A DNA stretch of 64,000 nucleotides from Sphingomonas lacunae (GTDB lineage Bacteria; Pseudomonadota; Alphaproteobacteria; Sphingomonadales; Sphingomonadaceae): NCBI RefSeq assembly GCF_012979535.1, contig NZ_CP053015.1:2542001-2606000 (forward strand), given 5' to 3'. Shown in pieces: positions 34,109-43,467 of the stretch. Both the position numbers and the translations under genes were made by a program. Position 1 is the first letter of the stretch; each line of letters opens with the position of its first letter. The notes under the pieces were generated by a model that saw nothing but the letters and a program-made list of their open reading frames with translations, had not been told where the DNA came from and did not search any database.

Positions 34109-35227
34109 GTGATCAAGCCGGTGGCCGACAGCAAAGACGCTGCCCATCAGCCGGCGATGAGCGACCTGCTTCAGGCGCACCCGGTGGCCACGTTGCTTAT
34201 CGACGGCCAGGGCACGATTGTCGAAGCCAATCAGGCTGCCGAGGCACTGTTCAATCGCGCGCGTGCAGCCCTGATTGACCGGCCGGCCGGTTCGGTAATC
34301 ATCTGGCGCGAAGGAGAGGGGCTGTCCCGGATGCTGGCCGAACCCGGCAAAAGCGTCTGGGCCTATTCGGTCGAACTGTCCATTCACGCCGACTCCAACC
34401 TGTTTGCCGACATCGCCCTTGGCCCCATCAATCCGGCGGGCGGATGGCGAGTCATGGCCATTCACCCGGTGCCGAAGGGCGGCAGGATGCCTTTCCGCCG
34501 TCCGGGATCAGCCGCCCGCTCGGCCGGAGCCGCGGCCGCGATGCTGGCGCATGAAATCAAGAACCCGCTTTCGGGTATCCGCGGCGCGGCCCAATTGCTG
34601 GGCAAGGGCAGCGATGCCAACGCATCGGCCCTTTCACGCCTGATCTGCGGGGAAGTGGACCGCATTGCCGGTCTGATCGATTCAATGCAGGGCTTCACCC
34701 GCGATCAGGCGCTCAGCCGCACGTCGATCAACATCTATCCAGCTATTGGCCAGTCGCGCGGGATTGCCGCCCAGGGCTTTGCCAATGGCGCCCGGTTCAT
34801 CGAGGAATTCGACCCCTCGCTGCCACGGGTGCTCGGCAATCATGACGCCTTGGTCCAGATCCTCATAAACCTGATCAAGAATGCGTGCGAAGCAGCGAGC
34901 GATATCTCCAAACTGCAAATTCGCATCGCCACCGCTTATCGCCATGGCCTTTCATGGGACGCGGGTGATGGTCGGGGACATCAGCCCCTGCCGGTTGAAA
35001 TCATGGTAGCCGATAATGGCCCTGGCGTTCCTGACCATCTTGTCGATGCCCTGTTTGATCCCTTTGTCACCGGCAAAAAGGACGGGCAGGGACTTGGTCT
35101 GGCTCTGGTCGACAAGCTGGTCCGTGACATGGGCGGTGTCGTCCAGCATGACCGTACCGCTGGATGGACCCGCTTCCGCCTGCACCTGCCAGTGGCCGTC
35201 GATCCGCCAGCGGAGAGCAATGAATGA
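34109..35227 (+). CDS. ntrB: Nitrogen-regulation sensor kinase NtrB (GlnL)
   Basis: A 372-residue soluble histidine kinase/phosphatase responding to PII. N-terminal PAS domain (~20-125), phosphoacceptor H148 in LAHEIKNPLSGIRGA, N-box NLIKNACEA, G1 DNGPGVPD, F-box and G2 GLGLALV. It phosphorylates NtrC under nitrogen limitation. GTG start 2 nt after dusB; ends in an ATGA overlap with ntrC, so translation is coupled. Confidence 0.95.
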   Translation: MIKPVADSKDAAHQPAMSDLLQAHPVATLLIDGQGTIVEANQAAEALFNRARAALIDRPAGSVIIWREGEGLSRMLAEPGKSVWAYSVELSIHADSNLFADIALGPINPAGGWRVMAIHPVPKGGRMPFRRPGSAARSAGAAAAMLAHEIKNPLSGIRGAAQLLGKGSDANASALSRLICGEVDRIAGLIDSMQGFTRDQALSRTSINIYPAIGQSRGIAAQGFANGARFIEEFDPSLPRVLGNHDALVQILINLIKNACEAASDISKLQIRIATAYRHGLSWDAGDGRGHQPLPVEIMVADNGPGVPDHLVDALFDPFVTGKKDGQGLGLALVDKLVRDMGGVVQHDRTAGWTRFRLHLPVAVDPPAESNE

Positions 35228-36648
35228 GCATGTCGGGCGCGCACATCCTGCTTGTTGAGGATGACAATGCCATTGCCACCGTGATCCGCGTCGCCCTCGA
35301 ATCCGAAGGGGCGCAACTGGACGCGGTGGACAATCTTGCAGCGCGGGACGCAGCGCTGACCGCGAGCCGCTACGACGCCATCGTCACCGATGTCATCCTA
35401 CCTGATGGTAACGGGCTTGCCGGGCTGCGCGAACTGCGTGACGCCGGGGAACGCCTGCCGCCGGTCATCGTCCTGTCGGCCCAGAACACACTCGATACGG
35501 CGGTTCGCGCGTCCGAAGAGGGCGCATTTGACTATCTGCCCAAGCCATTCGACCTTGATGAACTTGTCGAAGCCTTGCGGGCTGCGCTGCGCCGCGGCGA
35601 TGACAGTGAGCGGGCGGGGGAAGGGGAGGCCAATCTCTCCGGTCTGCCGATCATCGGTCGCGCGGCGTCGATGCAGCATGTCTATCGGACATTGGCACGG
35701 GTTGCCCCCACCGACCTTTCCGTCCTCATCCTTGGGGAATCGGGCACGGGCAAGGAATTGGTGGCGCAGGCAATCCATCACAGCAGCCGTCGCCGCACCC
35801 GGCCCTTTGTCGCGGTGAACATGGCCGCTATCCCGCGTGACCTGATCGAATCCGAACTGTTCGGCCACGAAAAGGGCGCTTTTACCGGTGCGATGGCGCG
35901 CACCAGCGGCAGGTTTGAACAGGCCGAAGGGGGTACCCTGTTCCTTGACGAAATTGGCGATATGCCGATCGAAGCCCAGACCCGTTTGCTCCGGGTCCTG
36001 CAATCGGGGGATTTTTCCCCGGTCGGTTCATCGCGCGTCCTGCGGGCCGATGTCCGCATCATTGCTGCGACCAATCAGGATCTGATGGCCCTGGTTGCCA
36101 GCGGACGTTTCCGCGAGGATCTCTATTACCGGCTCAACGTCATTCCCATTGCCTTGCCTGCCTTGCGTGACCGGCGCAGCGACATTGCCCTGCTGGCCGA
36201 TCATTTCCTTGCGCAAGGGGCAGGTGTAGGCCTGCCGCGCAAATCCATCTCGCGGGATGCATTGGCGGCGCTCAGCGCTCATGACTGGCCGGGCAACGTT
36301 CGCGAACTGGGCAATGCCATGCAGCGCCTGGCCCTGCTGACCCGCGGAGAACGCATCGGCAAGGAGGATGTCGTGCGCCTGCTCGGGCAGGGAAGTGGCG
36401 CCGGCGGCGCTGATCTCGCGGTGGTTGATCCCTCCGATGCCCTTGTCACAGCCGTACGGCTGTGGCTGGACAGCGGGCCAGCCCATGAGGCGGCAGAGAA
36501 TGGCGATCTGCATGGGCGCCTGGTCAGCCTTGTGGAACAGGTTGCCATTGAGGCCATTCTGGAACAGACCGGCGGCAATCAGCTCAAGGCTGCGGCGATC
36601 CTGGGTATCAACCGCAACACACTGCGCCTCAAACGCAAAGGTGGCTGA
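35224..36648 (+). CDS. ntrC: Nitrogen-regulation response regulator NtrC, sigma-54 activator
   Basis: A 474-residue enhancer-binding protein. Receiver domain with phosphoacceptor D56 (VTDVILPDG), AAA+ domain with Walker A GESGTGKE, an intact sigma-54 contact loop GAFTGA, and Walker B LFLDEIGD, then a Fis-type HTH at the C-terminus (LKAAAILGINRNTLRLKRK). With NtrB it should activate nitrogen-assimilation genes such as those for glutamine synthetase. The intact GAFTGA contrasts with NtrX below. Confidence 0.95.
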   Translation: MSMSGAHILLVEDDNAIATVIRVALESEGAQLDAVDNLAARDAALTASRYDAIVTDVILPDGNGLAGLRELRDAGERLPPVIVLSAQNTLDTAVRASEEGAFDYLPKPFDLDELVEALRAALRRGDDSERAGEGEANLSGLPIIGRAASMQHVYRTLARVAPTDLSVLILGESGTGKELVAQAIHHSSRRRTRPFVAVNMAAIPRDLIESELFGHEKGAFTGAMARTSGRFEQAEGGTLFLDEIGDMPIEAQTRLLRVLQSGDFSPVGSSRVLRADVRIIAATNQDLMALVASGRFREDLYYRLNVIPIALPALRDRRSDIALLADHFLAQGAGVGLPRKSISRDALAALSAHDWPGNVRELGNAMQRLALLTRGERIGKEDVVRLLGQGSGAGGADLAVVDPSDALVTAVRLWLDSGPAHEAAENGDLHGRLVSLVEQVAIEAILEQTGGNQLKAAAILGINRNTLRLKRKGG

Positions 36649-36721
36649 ACCGGCGGAGCAGGGTCACCGCCGTTGAACCGCCCCTACCATACGATGAAAT
36701 ACCACACTGTTGCCGCGATGG

Positions 36722-36769
36722 CACAGAAACTGTGTTTTGCACGCAACAGATATGCGGTAGCGTTGCAAC
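36722..36769. promoter_or_regulatory. Two short palindromes in front of ntrY
   Basis: CACAG-AAA-CTGTG (36722-36734) and GTTGCAAC (36762-36769), the latter ending directly before the ntrY ATG. They lie in the 122-nt gap that separates ntrC from ntrY and may mark a separate ntrYX promoter region. Confidence 0.3.
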
Positions 36770-36770
36770 A

Positions 36771-39056
36771 ATGACTGCCGAATCCACACCTGTTGAAGCC
36801 ACAGAAGGCGCCGCAGTCACCGGTGCCTCATGGCCGGATGCGGATGACGGCATGACGTCATTGCCGGGCGACCCCGGCATAACACCCCGTCACTGGACAT
36901 ATTGGGCCGAACCGCTGGTTCTTCTGCTGCTGGCGCTGACCGGCATCGCCACCGCCTTCATCATCCCCAATCTGGGCCATCAGTCGCTGCTCTCCCCGCT
37001 CACGGTGGCATCATTGTTGGTCGTCAACCTGTTGCCGGCGATGGCCCTGCTTGTCTTGCTGGGTCGCCGCATTGCCCGCCGCCGGGCCAAGGCGCGGGGA
37101 GGGGGTGAAGCGCGCCTGCACACCCGGCTCGTCGCGCTCTTTTCGGTCACCGCCGCAGCGCCGACGATGATGGTGGTCATCTTCGCCTCCTTCCTGTTCC
37201 AATCCGGTATGGATTTCTGGTTCTCGGAACGCTCGCGCGGCATGTTTGAAAATGCGGTCAGTGTGGCCCAGAATTTCTTCGAAAATGAAAAGCGGGACGT
37301 CGGCGCCAACGCCCTCGCCATGGCCACCGACCTGCGTAACGAGCTCGCCCGGTCGAACATCGAAAGCGACCAGTTCTACGACTTCTATGTCCAGCAGGTG
37401 GTGGTTCGCGAGCTCAGTGAATCGGCCATCATCGAGATTGGTCCAGATGGCATTCCCCGGACTGCTGCCTTGATTGATCCGGACAATCGCGCTGCCGAAA
37501 CCCGCCTGCCGCCTGCCACCATCCGCCGCCTGATGCGTGGCGAGCAACTTGTCGCCGGTGAAACAGGTGACGGGGTAGAGGCCGCCGTCCGGCTGCTGCC
37601 TGAACGGCCGATCTTCCTCTATGCCGCGCGTGGCTCCAGCCTGCTTGGCCTGGAATCGGTGCGCCGTGCCCGTTCGGTCTTTGCTGACTACAATGCGTTG
37701 TTCGACCGCTCGCGCGATCTCCAGTTCCGCTTCATCCTCGCCCTCTACCTTGGTTCGCTGGTGCTCGTGGGTCTGGTCATCGCGGTGGCGATCATTGTCG
37801 CCGACCGCATCGTAAAGCCGATCGACGAACTGGTCACGGCAGCCCAACGCATCTCGGCCGGCAATCTGGAAACCAGGGTCCGGTCGCCGAGGGGGAGGCC
37901 AGACGAGATCGCCATGCTCGCCGGCGCTTTCAACCAGATGACTGAAAGGCTGGGCGAACAGACCCGCGACCTGCTCGACGCCAACGAGCAGATAGAAAAC
38001 CGCCGCGCCTTCATCGAGGCCGTCCTGTCCGCGGTTGCATCCGGCGTCATATCGCTCGACGAGCAACGTCGCATAAGGCTGGTCAACGCCTCTGCCGCGC
38101 GAATGCTCCGCCGCGAGGCCACATCGCTTGTCGGCATGCCTTTGACCGACGTAGCACCGGATCTCGACGATTGGATCGACGCGGGCGGACATGAGCCGGT
38201 GATGGCCATTTCTGTCGACGGTGACGCCCGCACCTGGGCAGCCAAGGTGGTCAGCGATGAACATGGGCAAGTGCTCACTTTCGAGGACATTACCCAGCAA
38301 CTCTACGATCAGCGGCGAGCGGCATGGTCCGACGTGGCGCGACGCGTCGCCCATGAAATCAAGAATCCCCTGACCCCTATCCAGCTTGCGGCGGAACGGC
38401 TCCAGCGGCGCTTTGGCAAGACAATCGCTCAGGATGAGGAAACGTTCCGCAAACTCACGTCCACCATTGTCAGGCAGGTGGGCGATTTGCGCCGGATGGT
38501 CGATGAATTTTCAAGCTTCGCCCGCATGCCCAAGCCAATGTTCCGCGCGGAAAATCTGGGCGATGTTCTGCGCCAGAGCGTCTTCCTGCAAGAGGTAGCA
38601 AAGCCGGAAATCAGCTTTACCGTGGATCTGCCTGACCAGTTGCCCATGCTCGTCTGTGACCGTCGGCTGCTGGCCCAGGCATTCACAAATATTGTCAAGA
38701 ATGCCGTGGAGGCGATTGAAAGAAGCGGTAAACCGAACGGCGAAATTATCACGAAAATCGCGTCATCAGACTCAGGCAACAGCTTGTTGGTCACCTTTAC
38801 GGACAATGGCGTCGGCCTGCCAGCCGAACGACACACCATTGTCGAACCTTATGTCACTACGCGTGAAGGTGGCTCCGGGCTGGGTCTCGCCATCGTCAAG
38901 AAGATCATCGAAGAGCATGCTGGAGAGCTCGCCTTTGATGATCGACCCGGCGGCGGCACCATCGTTACTGTTACACTTTCTCCTGAGCAGCTGGACCGTC
39001 TCGGCGCGGAAGACGGAACCGCACAATCGCTGCGGACCAAAGGAAAGGACGCATAA
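36771..39056 (+). CDS. ntrY: Membrane sensor histidine kinase NtrY
   Basis: A 761-residue kinase. The N-terminus has a polar leader (~1-40) and three hydrophobic segments, with a periplasmic domain of ~150 residues before the last helix (LVLVGLVIAVAIIVADRIV), then HAMP, PAS and the kinase: H-box VARRVAHEIKNPLTPIQLA, N-box NIVKNAVEAIE, DNGVGLP, GLGLAIVKKI. ATG 36771 is chosen; an upstream TTG would add only a short Cys-rich peptide. NtrYX in alphaproteobacteria controls nitrogen, redox/respiration and envelope genes. Stop overlaps ntrX by 1 nt (TAATG). Confidence 0.95.
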   Translation: MTAESTPVEATEGAAVTGASWPDADDGMTSLPGDPGITPRHWTYWAEPLVLLLLALTGIATAFIIPNLGHQSLLSPLTVASLLVVNLLPAMALLVLLGRRIARRRAKARGGGEARLHTRLVALFSVTAAAPTMMVVIFASFLFQSGMDFWFSERSRGMFENAVSVAQNFFENEKRDVGANALAMATDLRNELARSNIESDQFYDFYVQQVVVRELSESAIIEIGPDGIPRTAALIDPDNRAAETRLPPATIRRLMRGEQLVAGETGDGVEAAVRLLPERPIFLYAARGSSLLGLESVRRARSVFADYNALFDRSRDLQFRFILALYLGSLVLVGLVIAVAIIVADRIVKPIDELVTAAQRISAGNLETRVRSPRGRPDEIAMLAGAFNQMTERLGEQTRDLLDANEQIENRRAFIEAVLSAVASGVISLDEQRRIRLVNASAARMLRREATSLVGMPLTDVAPDLDDWIDAGGHEPVMAISVDGDARTWAAKVVSDEHGQVLTFEDITQQLYDQRRAAWSDVARRVAHEIKNPLTPIQLAAERLQRRFGKTIAQDEETFRKLTSTIVRQVGDLRRMVDEFSSFARMPKPMFRAENLGDVLRQSVFLQEVAKPEISFTVDLPDQLPMLVCDRRLLAQAFTNIVKNAVEAIERSGKPNGEIITKIASSDSGNSLLVTFTDNGVGLPAERHTIVEPYVTTREGGSGLGLAIVKKIIEEHAGELAFDDRPGGGTIVTVTLSPEQLDRLGAEDGTAQSLRTKGKDA

Positions 39057-40429
39057 TGGCGCTCGACATATTGGTCGTCGATGACGAAATGGACATTCGC
39101 GAGCTCGTTGCCGGAGTCATGGAGGACGAAGGCTTTACCACGCGAACTGCTGCCAATAGCGACGAAGCACTGGCTGCCCTGAGTGAGCGCCGGCCCTCTC
39201 TGGTCCTGCTCGACGTCTGGCTTGAAGGGTCTCGCCTGGACGGACTTGACCTGCTCGACGAAATCAAGCGGCGCGACGCCACCATACCGGTGCTGGTTAT
39301 CTCCGGGCATGGCAATCTCGATACCGCGGTGGCCGCGATCCGCCGTGGTGCGACCGATTTCATAGAAAAGCCGTTCGAGGCTGAGCGCCTGCTCTATCTG
39401 GTCGGCCGAGCGACAGAAACGGAGCGCCTGCGACAGGAAAATATGCTGCTCAAGGCCCAGTTGGGCCAAACCGACGAGCTGCATGGCGTTTCCCCGGCGA
39501 TCAACAATGTGCGCGCCACATTGAAGCGGGTCGCCTCGACCGGTAGCCGGGTTCTGATTTCAGGACCCTCGGGCGTGGGCAAGGAAGTTGCCGCCCGCCT
39601 GTTGCATAATTGGAGCGGCCGCGCGCAGGCACCCTTTGTTGTCGTTGCATCTGCCAGCATGGAGCCCGAAACGGTGGAAGCCGAATTGTTCGGCAGCGAA
39701 CGCGATGATGGCTCGGCGGTTCCTGGTCTGCTCGAACGCGCGCATGGTGGCACGCTGTTTCTTGACGAGATTGCGGATATGCCGCTGACCACGCAGGGAA
39801 AGATCCTGCGCGTGCTGACCGACCAGAGCTTTAGCCGGGTCGGCGGAACCCGTCAGGTCAAGGTTGATGTACGCATCGTATCCGGCTCGGCCCGCAATCT
39901 TGAAGAGGAAATGGCGGCCAAGCGCTTTCGCGAAGACCTGTTCTACCGGCTCAACGTCGTGCCTGTGCACTTGCCACCACTGGCCGAGCGCCGCGCAGAC
40001 ATAGCCGTCCTTGCCCGCCATTTCCTTGAGCGACTGGCAGCGGAAAGGCGGGTTCCCAGCCCGGAGATTTCGTCCGACGCCATGGCCGCCCTGCAAGCCT
40101 GCAATTGGCCCGGCAACGTCCGCCAGTTGCGCAACGTGATGGAGCGGGTGATGATCCTGGCGCCGCAGGCACGGCTTGCCTGTATCGAAATTGACATGTT
40201 GCCGCCCGAGGTCCTGGGGCAGGAACAGGATGGCGGTCGGACCACAACCATGCTGATGGGAGCGTCTTTGCGTGAAGCCCGCGAAGCCTTTGAGCGCGAG
40301 TATCTGCGCGTACAGATCCGCAGATTTGCCGGCAACGTCTCACGCACAGCCAGCTTCATCGGCATGGAACGATCGGCCCTTCACCGCAAATTGAAGCTGC
40401 TTGGACTGACAGACGATCGCCTCGAATAG
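39056..40429 (+). CDS. ntrX: Response regulator NtrX lacking the GAFTGA loop
   Basis: A 457-residue regulator: receiver with D53 (LLDVWLEG), AAA+ domain with Walker A GPSGVGKE (residues 170-177), Walker B LFLDEIAD, and a C-terminal Fis HTH (NVSRTASFIGMERSALHRKL). At the position of the sigma-54-contacting GAFTGA the sequence reads SERDDGSAVPGLLERAHGG, i.e. the loop is shortened and the motif absent, so it probably does not drive sigma-54 promoters. Coupled to ntrY by TAATG. Confidence 0.93.
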   Translation: MALDILVVDDEMDIRELVAGVMEDEGFTTRTAANSDEALAALSERRPSLVLLDVWLEGSRLDGLDLLDEIKRRDATIPVLVISGHGNLDTAVAAIRRGATDFIEKPFEAERLLYLVGRATETERLRQENMLLKAQLGQTDELHGVSPAINNVRATLKRVASTGSRVLISGPSGVGKEVAARLLHNWSGRAQAPFVVVASASMEPETVEAELFGSERDDGSAVPGLLERAHGGTLFLDEIADMPLTTQGKILRVLTDQSFSRVGGTRQVKVDVRIVSGSARNLEEEMAAKRFREDLFYRLNVVPVHLPPLAERRADIAVLARHFLERLAAERRVPSPEISSDAMAALQACNWPGNVRQLRNVMERVMILAPQARLACIEIDMLPPEVLGQEQDGGRTTTMLMGASLREAREAFEREYLRVQIRRFAGNVSRTASFIGMERSALHRKLKLLGLTDDRLE

Positions 40430-40546
40430 GTGAGGGCAGGGACTGCTGGCGTCGGTCGCATGGCATCCGATGGGAGAGGCCAACGCCAACGCGATGACCG
40501 CGGACTGGCACGCAATCAGCGGACACAATCCTGTCCATTCAACCAA

Positions 40547-40574
40547 TTGCGTAACGCCGTAAAGCTGCTATCTT
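40547..40574 (+). promoter_or_regulatory. Candidate hfq promoter
   Basis: TTGCGT (-35) and TATCTT (-10) separated by 16 nt, 107 nt upstream of the hfq start. The 251-bp gap after ntrX means hfq has room for its own promoter; the strength is guesswork. Confidence 0.4.
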
Positions 40575-40680
40575 CTAGTGCAGTCCCGTCGATAACTAAG
40601 TCGGGCTGACAACGGTATGACGGAAAACCGCAGCCGATCGCAGCGTGCAATCCCGGCGCTGCCAATAAGAGGGCAGATAA

Positions 40681-41178
40681 ATGAGCAATAAAGCCAATAA
40701 CCTCCAGGATATCTTTCTCAATCAGTTGCGGCGTACCAAAACCCCGGTGACCATGTTCCTGGTCAAGGGTGTCAAGCTCCAGGGCATCATCACCTGGTTT
40801 GACAATTTCTCGGTCCTGCTTCGCCGCGATGGCCAGTCACAGCTGGTTTACAAGCATGCCATTTCCACCATCATGCCCGGCCCGGGATTTGATGCGGCAC
40901 CTGTCCATGAGGCCTTTGGTGAAGGCGGCGCCAAGTCCAAATTGTTGCAGGAAGTATTTCTCTCCGCGGTTCAAAAGTCCGGCCAGCCGGTCACGATGTT
41001 CCTCGTCAATGGCGTGATGCTCCAGGGCGAGATCGGTGCCTATGATCTCTTTTGTGTCATGCTCGAAAGGGATCGTTCCGCGCAGCTGGTGTACAAGCAT
41101 GCGATCTCGACCGTGCAACCCAGCGGCGCCATCAACCTGAATGTGCAGGACGAGGACGGAGAGGCCATCGACGGTTGA
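40681..41178 (+). CDS. hfq: Tandem-domain RNA chaperone Hfq
   Basis: A 165-residue protein with two full Sm/Hfq domains instead of the usual single ~75-80 residue one. Domain 1 (8-66) has [22 protein letters not shown] and YKHAIST; domain 2 (88-147) has [22 protein letters not shown] and YKHAIST; a 20-residue Gly/Ala linker joins them. The proximal-face YKH and Gln are kept in both, but the rim Arg pair present in domain 1 (LRR) is replaced in domain 2 (VQKS). Three such chains could build the six-domain ring. A good ribosome site (GAGGGC) precedes ATG 40681; hflX is coupled by TTGA. Confidence 0.95.
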   Translation: MSNKANNLQDIFLNQLRRTKTPVTMFLVKGVKLQGIITWFDNFSVLLRRDGQSQLVYKHAISTIMPGPGFDAAPVHEAFGEGGAKSKLLQEVFLSAVQKSGQPVTMFLVNGVMLQGEIGAYDLFCVMLERDRSAQLVYKHAISTVQPSGAINLNVQDEDGEAIDG

Positions 41179-42542
41179 GCTTTTCCGCTGACCGTGAGGA
41201 GGTAACGCGCGGCGCGCGCACCGCCATACTCCTTCCCGAACTGCCGGCTGCGCATGGCCGCGTTCAGCGCCGTGACCGCGAACCGCGTATCGAGGAGGCG
41301 AGGGGCCTTGCACTCGCCATCGGCCTTGATGTGGTGGTTTCCCATGTGGTCACTGTGCGCAAGGTGCATCCCGCCACCCTGCTTGGCTCGGGGCAGGTGG
41401 AAGCTTTCGGCCATATGGTCGAGGATAATGACTGTGAACTGGTCATCGTCGATGGTGCGTTGACGCCGGTGCAACAGCGCAACCTTGAAACCGCGCTCAA
41501 GGCCAAGGTGATCGACCGAACGGCGCTGATCCTCGAAATCTTCGGTGAGCGCGCGGCGACCGCCGAAGGCCGGCTTCAGGTCGAACTGGCCCATCTCGAT
41601 TATCAGCAGGGACGGCTGGTGCGCAGCTGGACTCACCTTGAACGGCAGCGCGGCGGCTTCGGCTTTCTGGGCGGACCCGGCGAAACGCAAATCGAGGCTG
41701 ACCGGCGAATGATCCGCGACCGCATGGCGCGGCTGCGCAAAAGCCTGGAGGATGTTCGGCGTACACGCGCCCTGCATCGTGAACGTCGCAAGCGCGCACC
41801 ATGGCCGGTGGTCGCTCTCGTCGGCTATACCAATGCCGGGAAATCAACGCTGTTCAACCGGCTGGCTGCATCAGCTGTCATGGCTGAGGACCTCTTGTTT
41901 GCCACGCTGGACCCGACCATGCGGCAAATACCGGTGGACGGGTTGGGCAAGGTCATCCTGTCCGATACGGTCGGTTTCATTTCCGACCTGCCGACCCAAC
42001 TCGTCGCGGCTTTCCGTGCCACGCTGGAAGAGGTGGAATCAGCCGACCTGCTTCTCCACGTCCGCGATATCAGCCACCCGGACAGCGAGGCTCAGCGCGA
42101 CGATGTGCTCGATGTCCTGGGTGACCTTGGCATAGGGCCACGTGCCTTTGACCGGGCAGGGGAGGAAACACCGACCGATGCCGGCCCGCCAATCATCGAA
42201 GTCCATAACAAGATTGACCGACTCACCGGTGACGCCCGTTCCGATGCCGAGGGCCAGGCCCATCGCGAAGGGGCCATCTTGCTCTCCGCCTTGACCGGCG
42301 AAGGGATTGATCAGCTCCTGCTGCGCCTGACCGATGCCTTGGGCGGCAGCGAGGTCCAGCGCCACCTTGTCATCCCCTCTGCAGATGGAAAAACGCGCGC
42401 CTGGCTCCATCGCAACGCGGTGGTCCACAGTGAACGCAGCGATGAAGAGGGGAGGCTGCACCTGCACCTGTCTCTGTCAGCTGCCAACAACGGCCGGTTG
42501 TCGCAGATGTTGGCAGAACAGCCGGATCCCAGCCGGGTATGA
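41175..42542 (+). CDS. hflX: Ribosome-associated GTPase HflX
   Basis: A 455-residue GTPase that rescues or splits stalled ribosomes. N-terminal HflX domain with [13 protein letters not shown] and the [14 protein letters not shown] strand, coiled linker with [19 protein letters not shown], then the G domain: GYTNAGKST (G1), [10 protein letters not shown] (G3), HNKIDRL (G4-like). The TTG at 41175 overlaps the hfq stop (TTGA) and gives the usual N-terminus; an upstream frame extension antisense-like in composition is rejected. Confidence 0.93.
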   Translation: MSFSADREEVTRGARTAILLPELPAAHGRVQRRDREPRIEEARGLALAIGLDVVVSHVVTVRKVHPATLLGSGQVEAFGHMVEDNDCELVIVDGALTPVQQRNLETALKAKVIDRTALILEIFGERAATAEGRLQVELAHLDYQQGRLVRSWTHLERQRGGFGFLGGPGETQIEADRRMIRDRMARLRKSLEDVRRTRALHRERRKRAPWPVVALVGYTNAGKSTLFNRLAASAVMAEDLLFATLDPTMRQIPVDGLGKVILSDTVGFISDLPTQLVAAFRATLEEVESADLLLHVRDISHPDSEAQRDDVLDVLGDLGIGPRAFDRAGEETPTDAGPPIIEVHNKIDRLTGDARSDAEGQAHREGAILLSALTGEGIDQLLLRLTDALGGSEVQRHLVIPSADGKTRAWLHRNAVVHSERSDEEGRLHLHLSLSAANNGRLSQMLAEQPDPSRV

Positions 42543-42593
42543 CCGTAGGAACGTGGCTGTCGGGTCACCTGTTGCGAGGAAATGGCCCCACAT

Positions 42594-43382
42594 TCACCGA
42601 TCGGCCAGCTTGGCGCGCCGCCAGAGCGACTCCAGTTCATCTATATGCATATCATTCAATGGCTTGTCAGACATTTCTTCGACTGAACGGAAACGCCTTT
42701 CGAATTTGCGATTCGCGTCCCGCAACGCAGCTTCCGGGTCGACACCCAGATGACGGGCCCAATTGACCATGGAAAACAGCACATCGCCCATCTCGTCATG
42801 CAGGGCGTCAGGGTCATCCGCAGCCAGAGCGCATTCGGCCAGTTCCTCGTCAATTTTGGCCCGTGGACCGGATGCATCGGGCCAGTCAAAGCCAACGCGG
42901 CTGGCGCGCTTCTGCAACTTGTAGGCGCGGAGCAGGGCGGGCAGGCCCAAGGCAACACCATCCAGCGCGCCCTTTTGGCCTTCCTTGCCACGTTCTGCCG
43001 CCTTGATCGCTTCCCAATGGGCTGGCTGCCCCTCGGCTCCTGGATTGATCGCGTCGCCATAGACATGCGGATGGCGACGGACCATCTTCGCGCAAATGTC
43101 GGCAATGACATCCGCGAAGGTAAAATGCCCGGCTTCCTCCGCCATGCGGCTGTGATAGATCACCTGCAACAACAGGTCACCCAACTCGCCGCGAAGTTCT
43201 GCCATGTCGCCACGCACTATCGCATCGGCTACTTCATGCGCTTCCTCGATCGTATAGGGCGCAATACTCGCAAAGTCCTGTTCAAGGTCCCAGGGGCAGC
43301 CGCCATCCGGATTGCGAAGGTCGGCAAGGATCTGCACCAGCGATTCCACGGAATAGGGCAAAGAGGGGGGTGTCAGGGGCAT
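42594..43382 (-). CDS. mazG: Nucleoside triphosphate pyrophosphohydrolase MazG
   Basis: A 262-residue tandem MazG enzyme hydrolysing NTPs (including ppGpp precursors and damaged nucleotides) to NMP and PPi. Metal-binding signatures: CPWDLEQDFASIAPYTIEEA, ELGDLLLQVIYH, and a second weaker copy, EELAECALAADDPDALHDEM with ELE. Convergent with hflX, 51 bp apart. The AT-rich palindrome at 43398 lies 15 nt upstream of its start. Confidence 0.92.
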   Translation of the reverse strand: MPLTPPSLPYSVESLVQILADLRNPDGGCPWDLEQDFASIAPYTIEEAHEVADAIVRGDMAELRGELGDLLLQVIYHSRMAEEAGHFTFADVIADICAKMVRRHPHVYGDAINPGAEGQPAHWEAIKAAERGKEGQKGALDGVALGLPALLRAYKLQKRASRVGFDWPDASGPRAKIDEELAECALAADDPDALHDEMGDVLFSMVNWARHLGVDPEAALRDANRKFERRFRSVEEMSDKPLNDMHIDELESLWRRAKLADR

Positions 43383-43397
43383 TGGCCGATAAATCCG

Positions 43398-43411
43398 ATA
43401 ATATATATTAT
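43398..43411. promoter_or_regulatory. AT-rich 14-bp palindrome upstream of mazG
   Basis: ATAATATATATTAT, perfectly self-complementary, in a GC-rich genome, directly before the mazG start on the minus strand. It may be a promoter core (TATATT as -10) or a metal-regulator-type site. Confidence 0.4.
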
Positions 43412-43467
43412 GTTAAATGATGGCAAGGGGTGGAAGAGTGGATTGCCGCTCTAACTGAGCCTCTGCA

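Noticed and set aside
36715..36742. A sigma-54-like TGGCAC...TTGCA upstream of ntrY
   Set aside because: The GG and GC dinucleotides are 17 nt apart instead of the required 10, so it cannot be a -24/-12 promoter.
37011..38354. A 447-codon minus-strand frame antisense to ntrY
   Set aside because: Shadow of a well-supported kinase gene.
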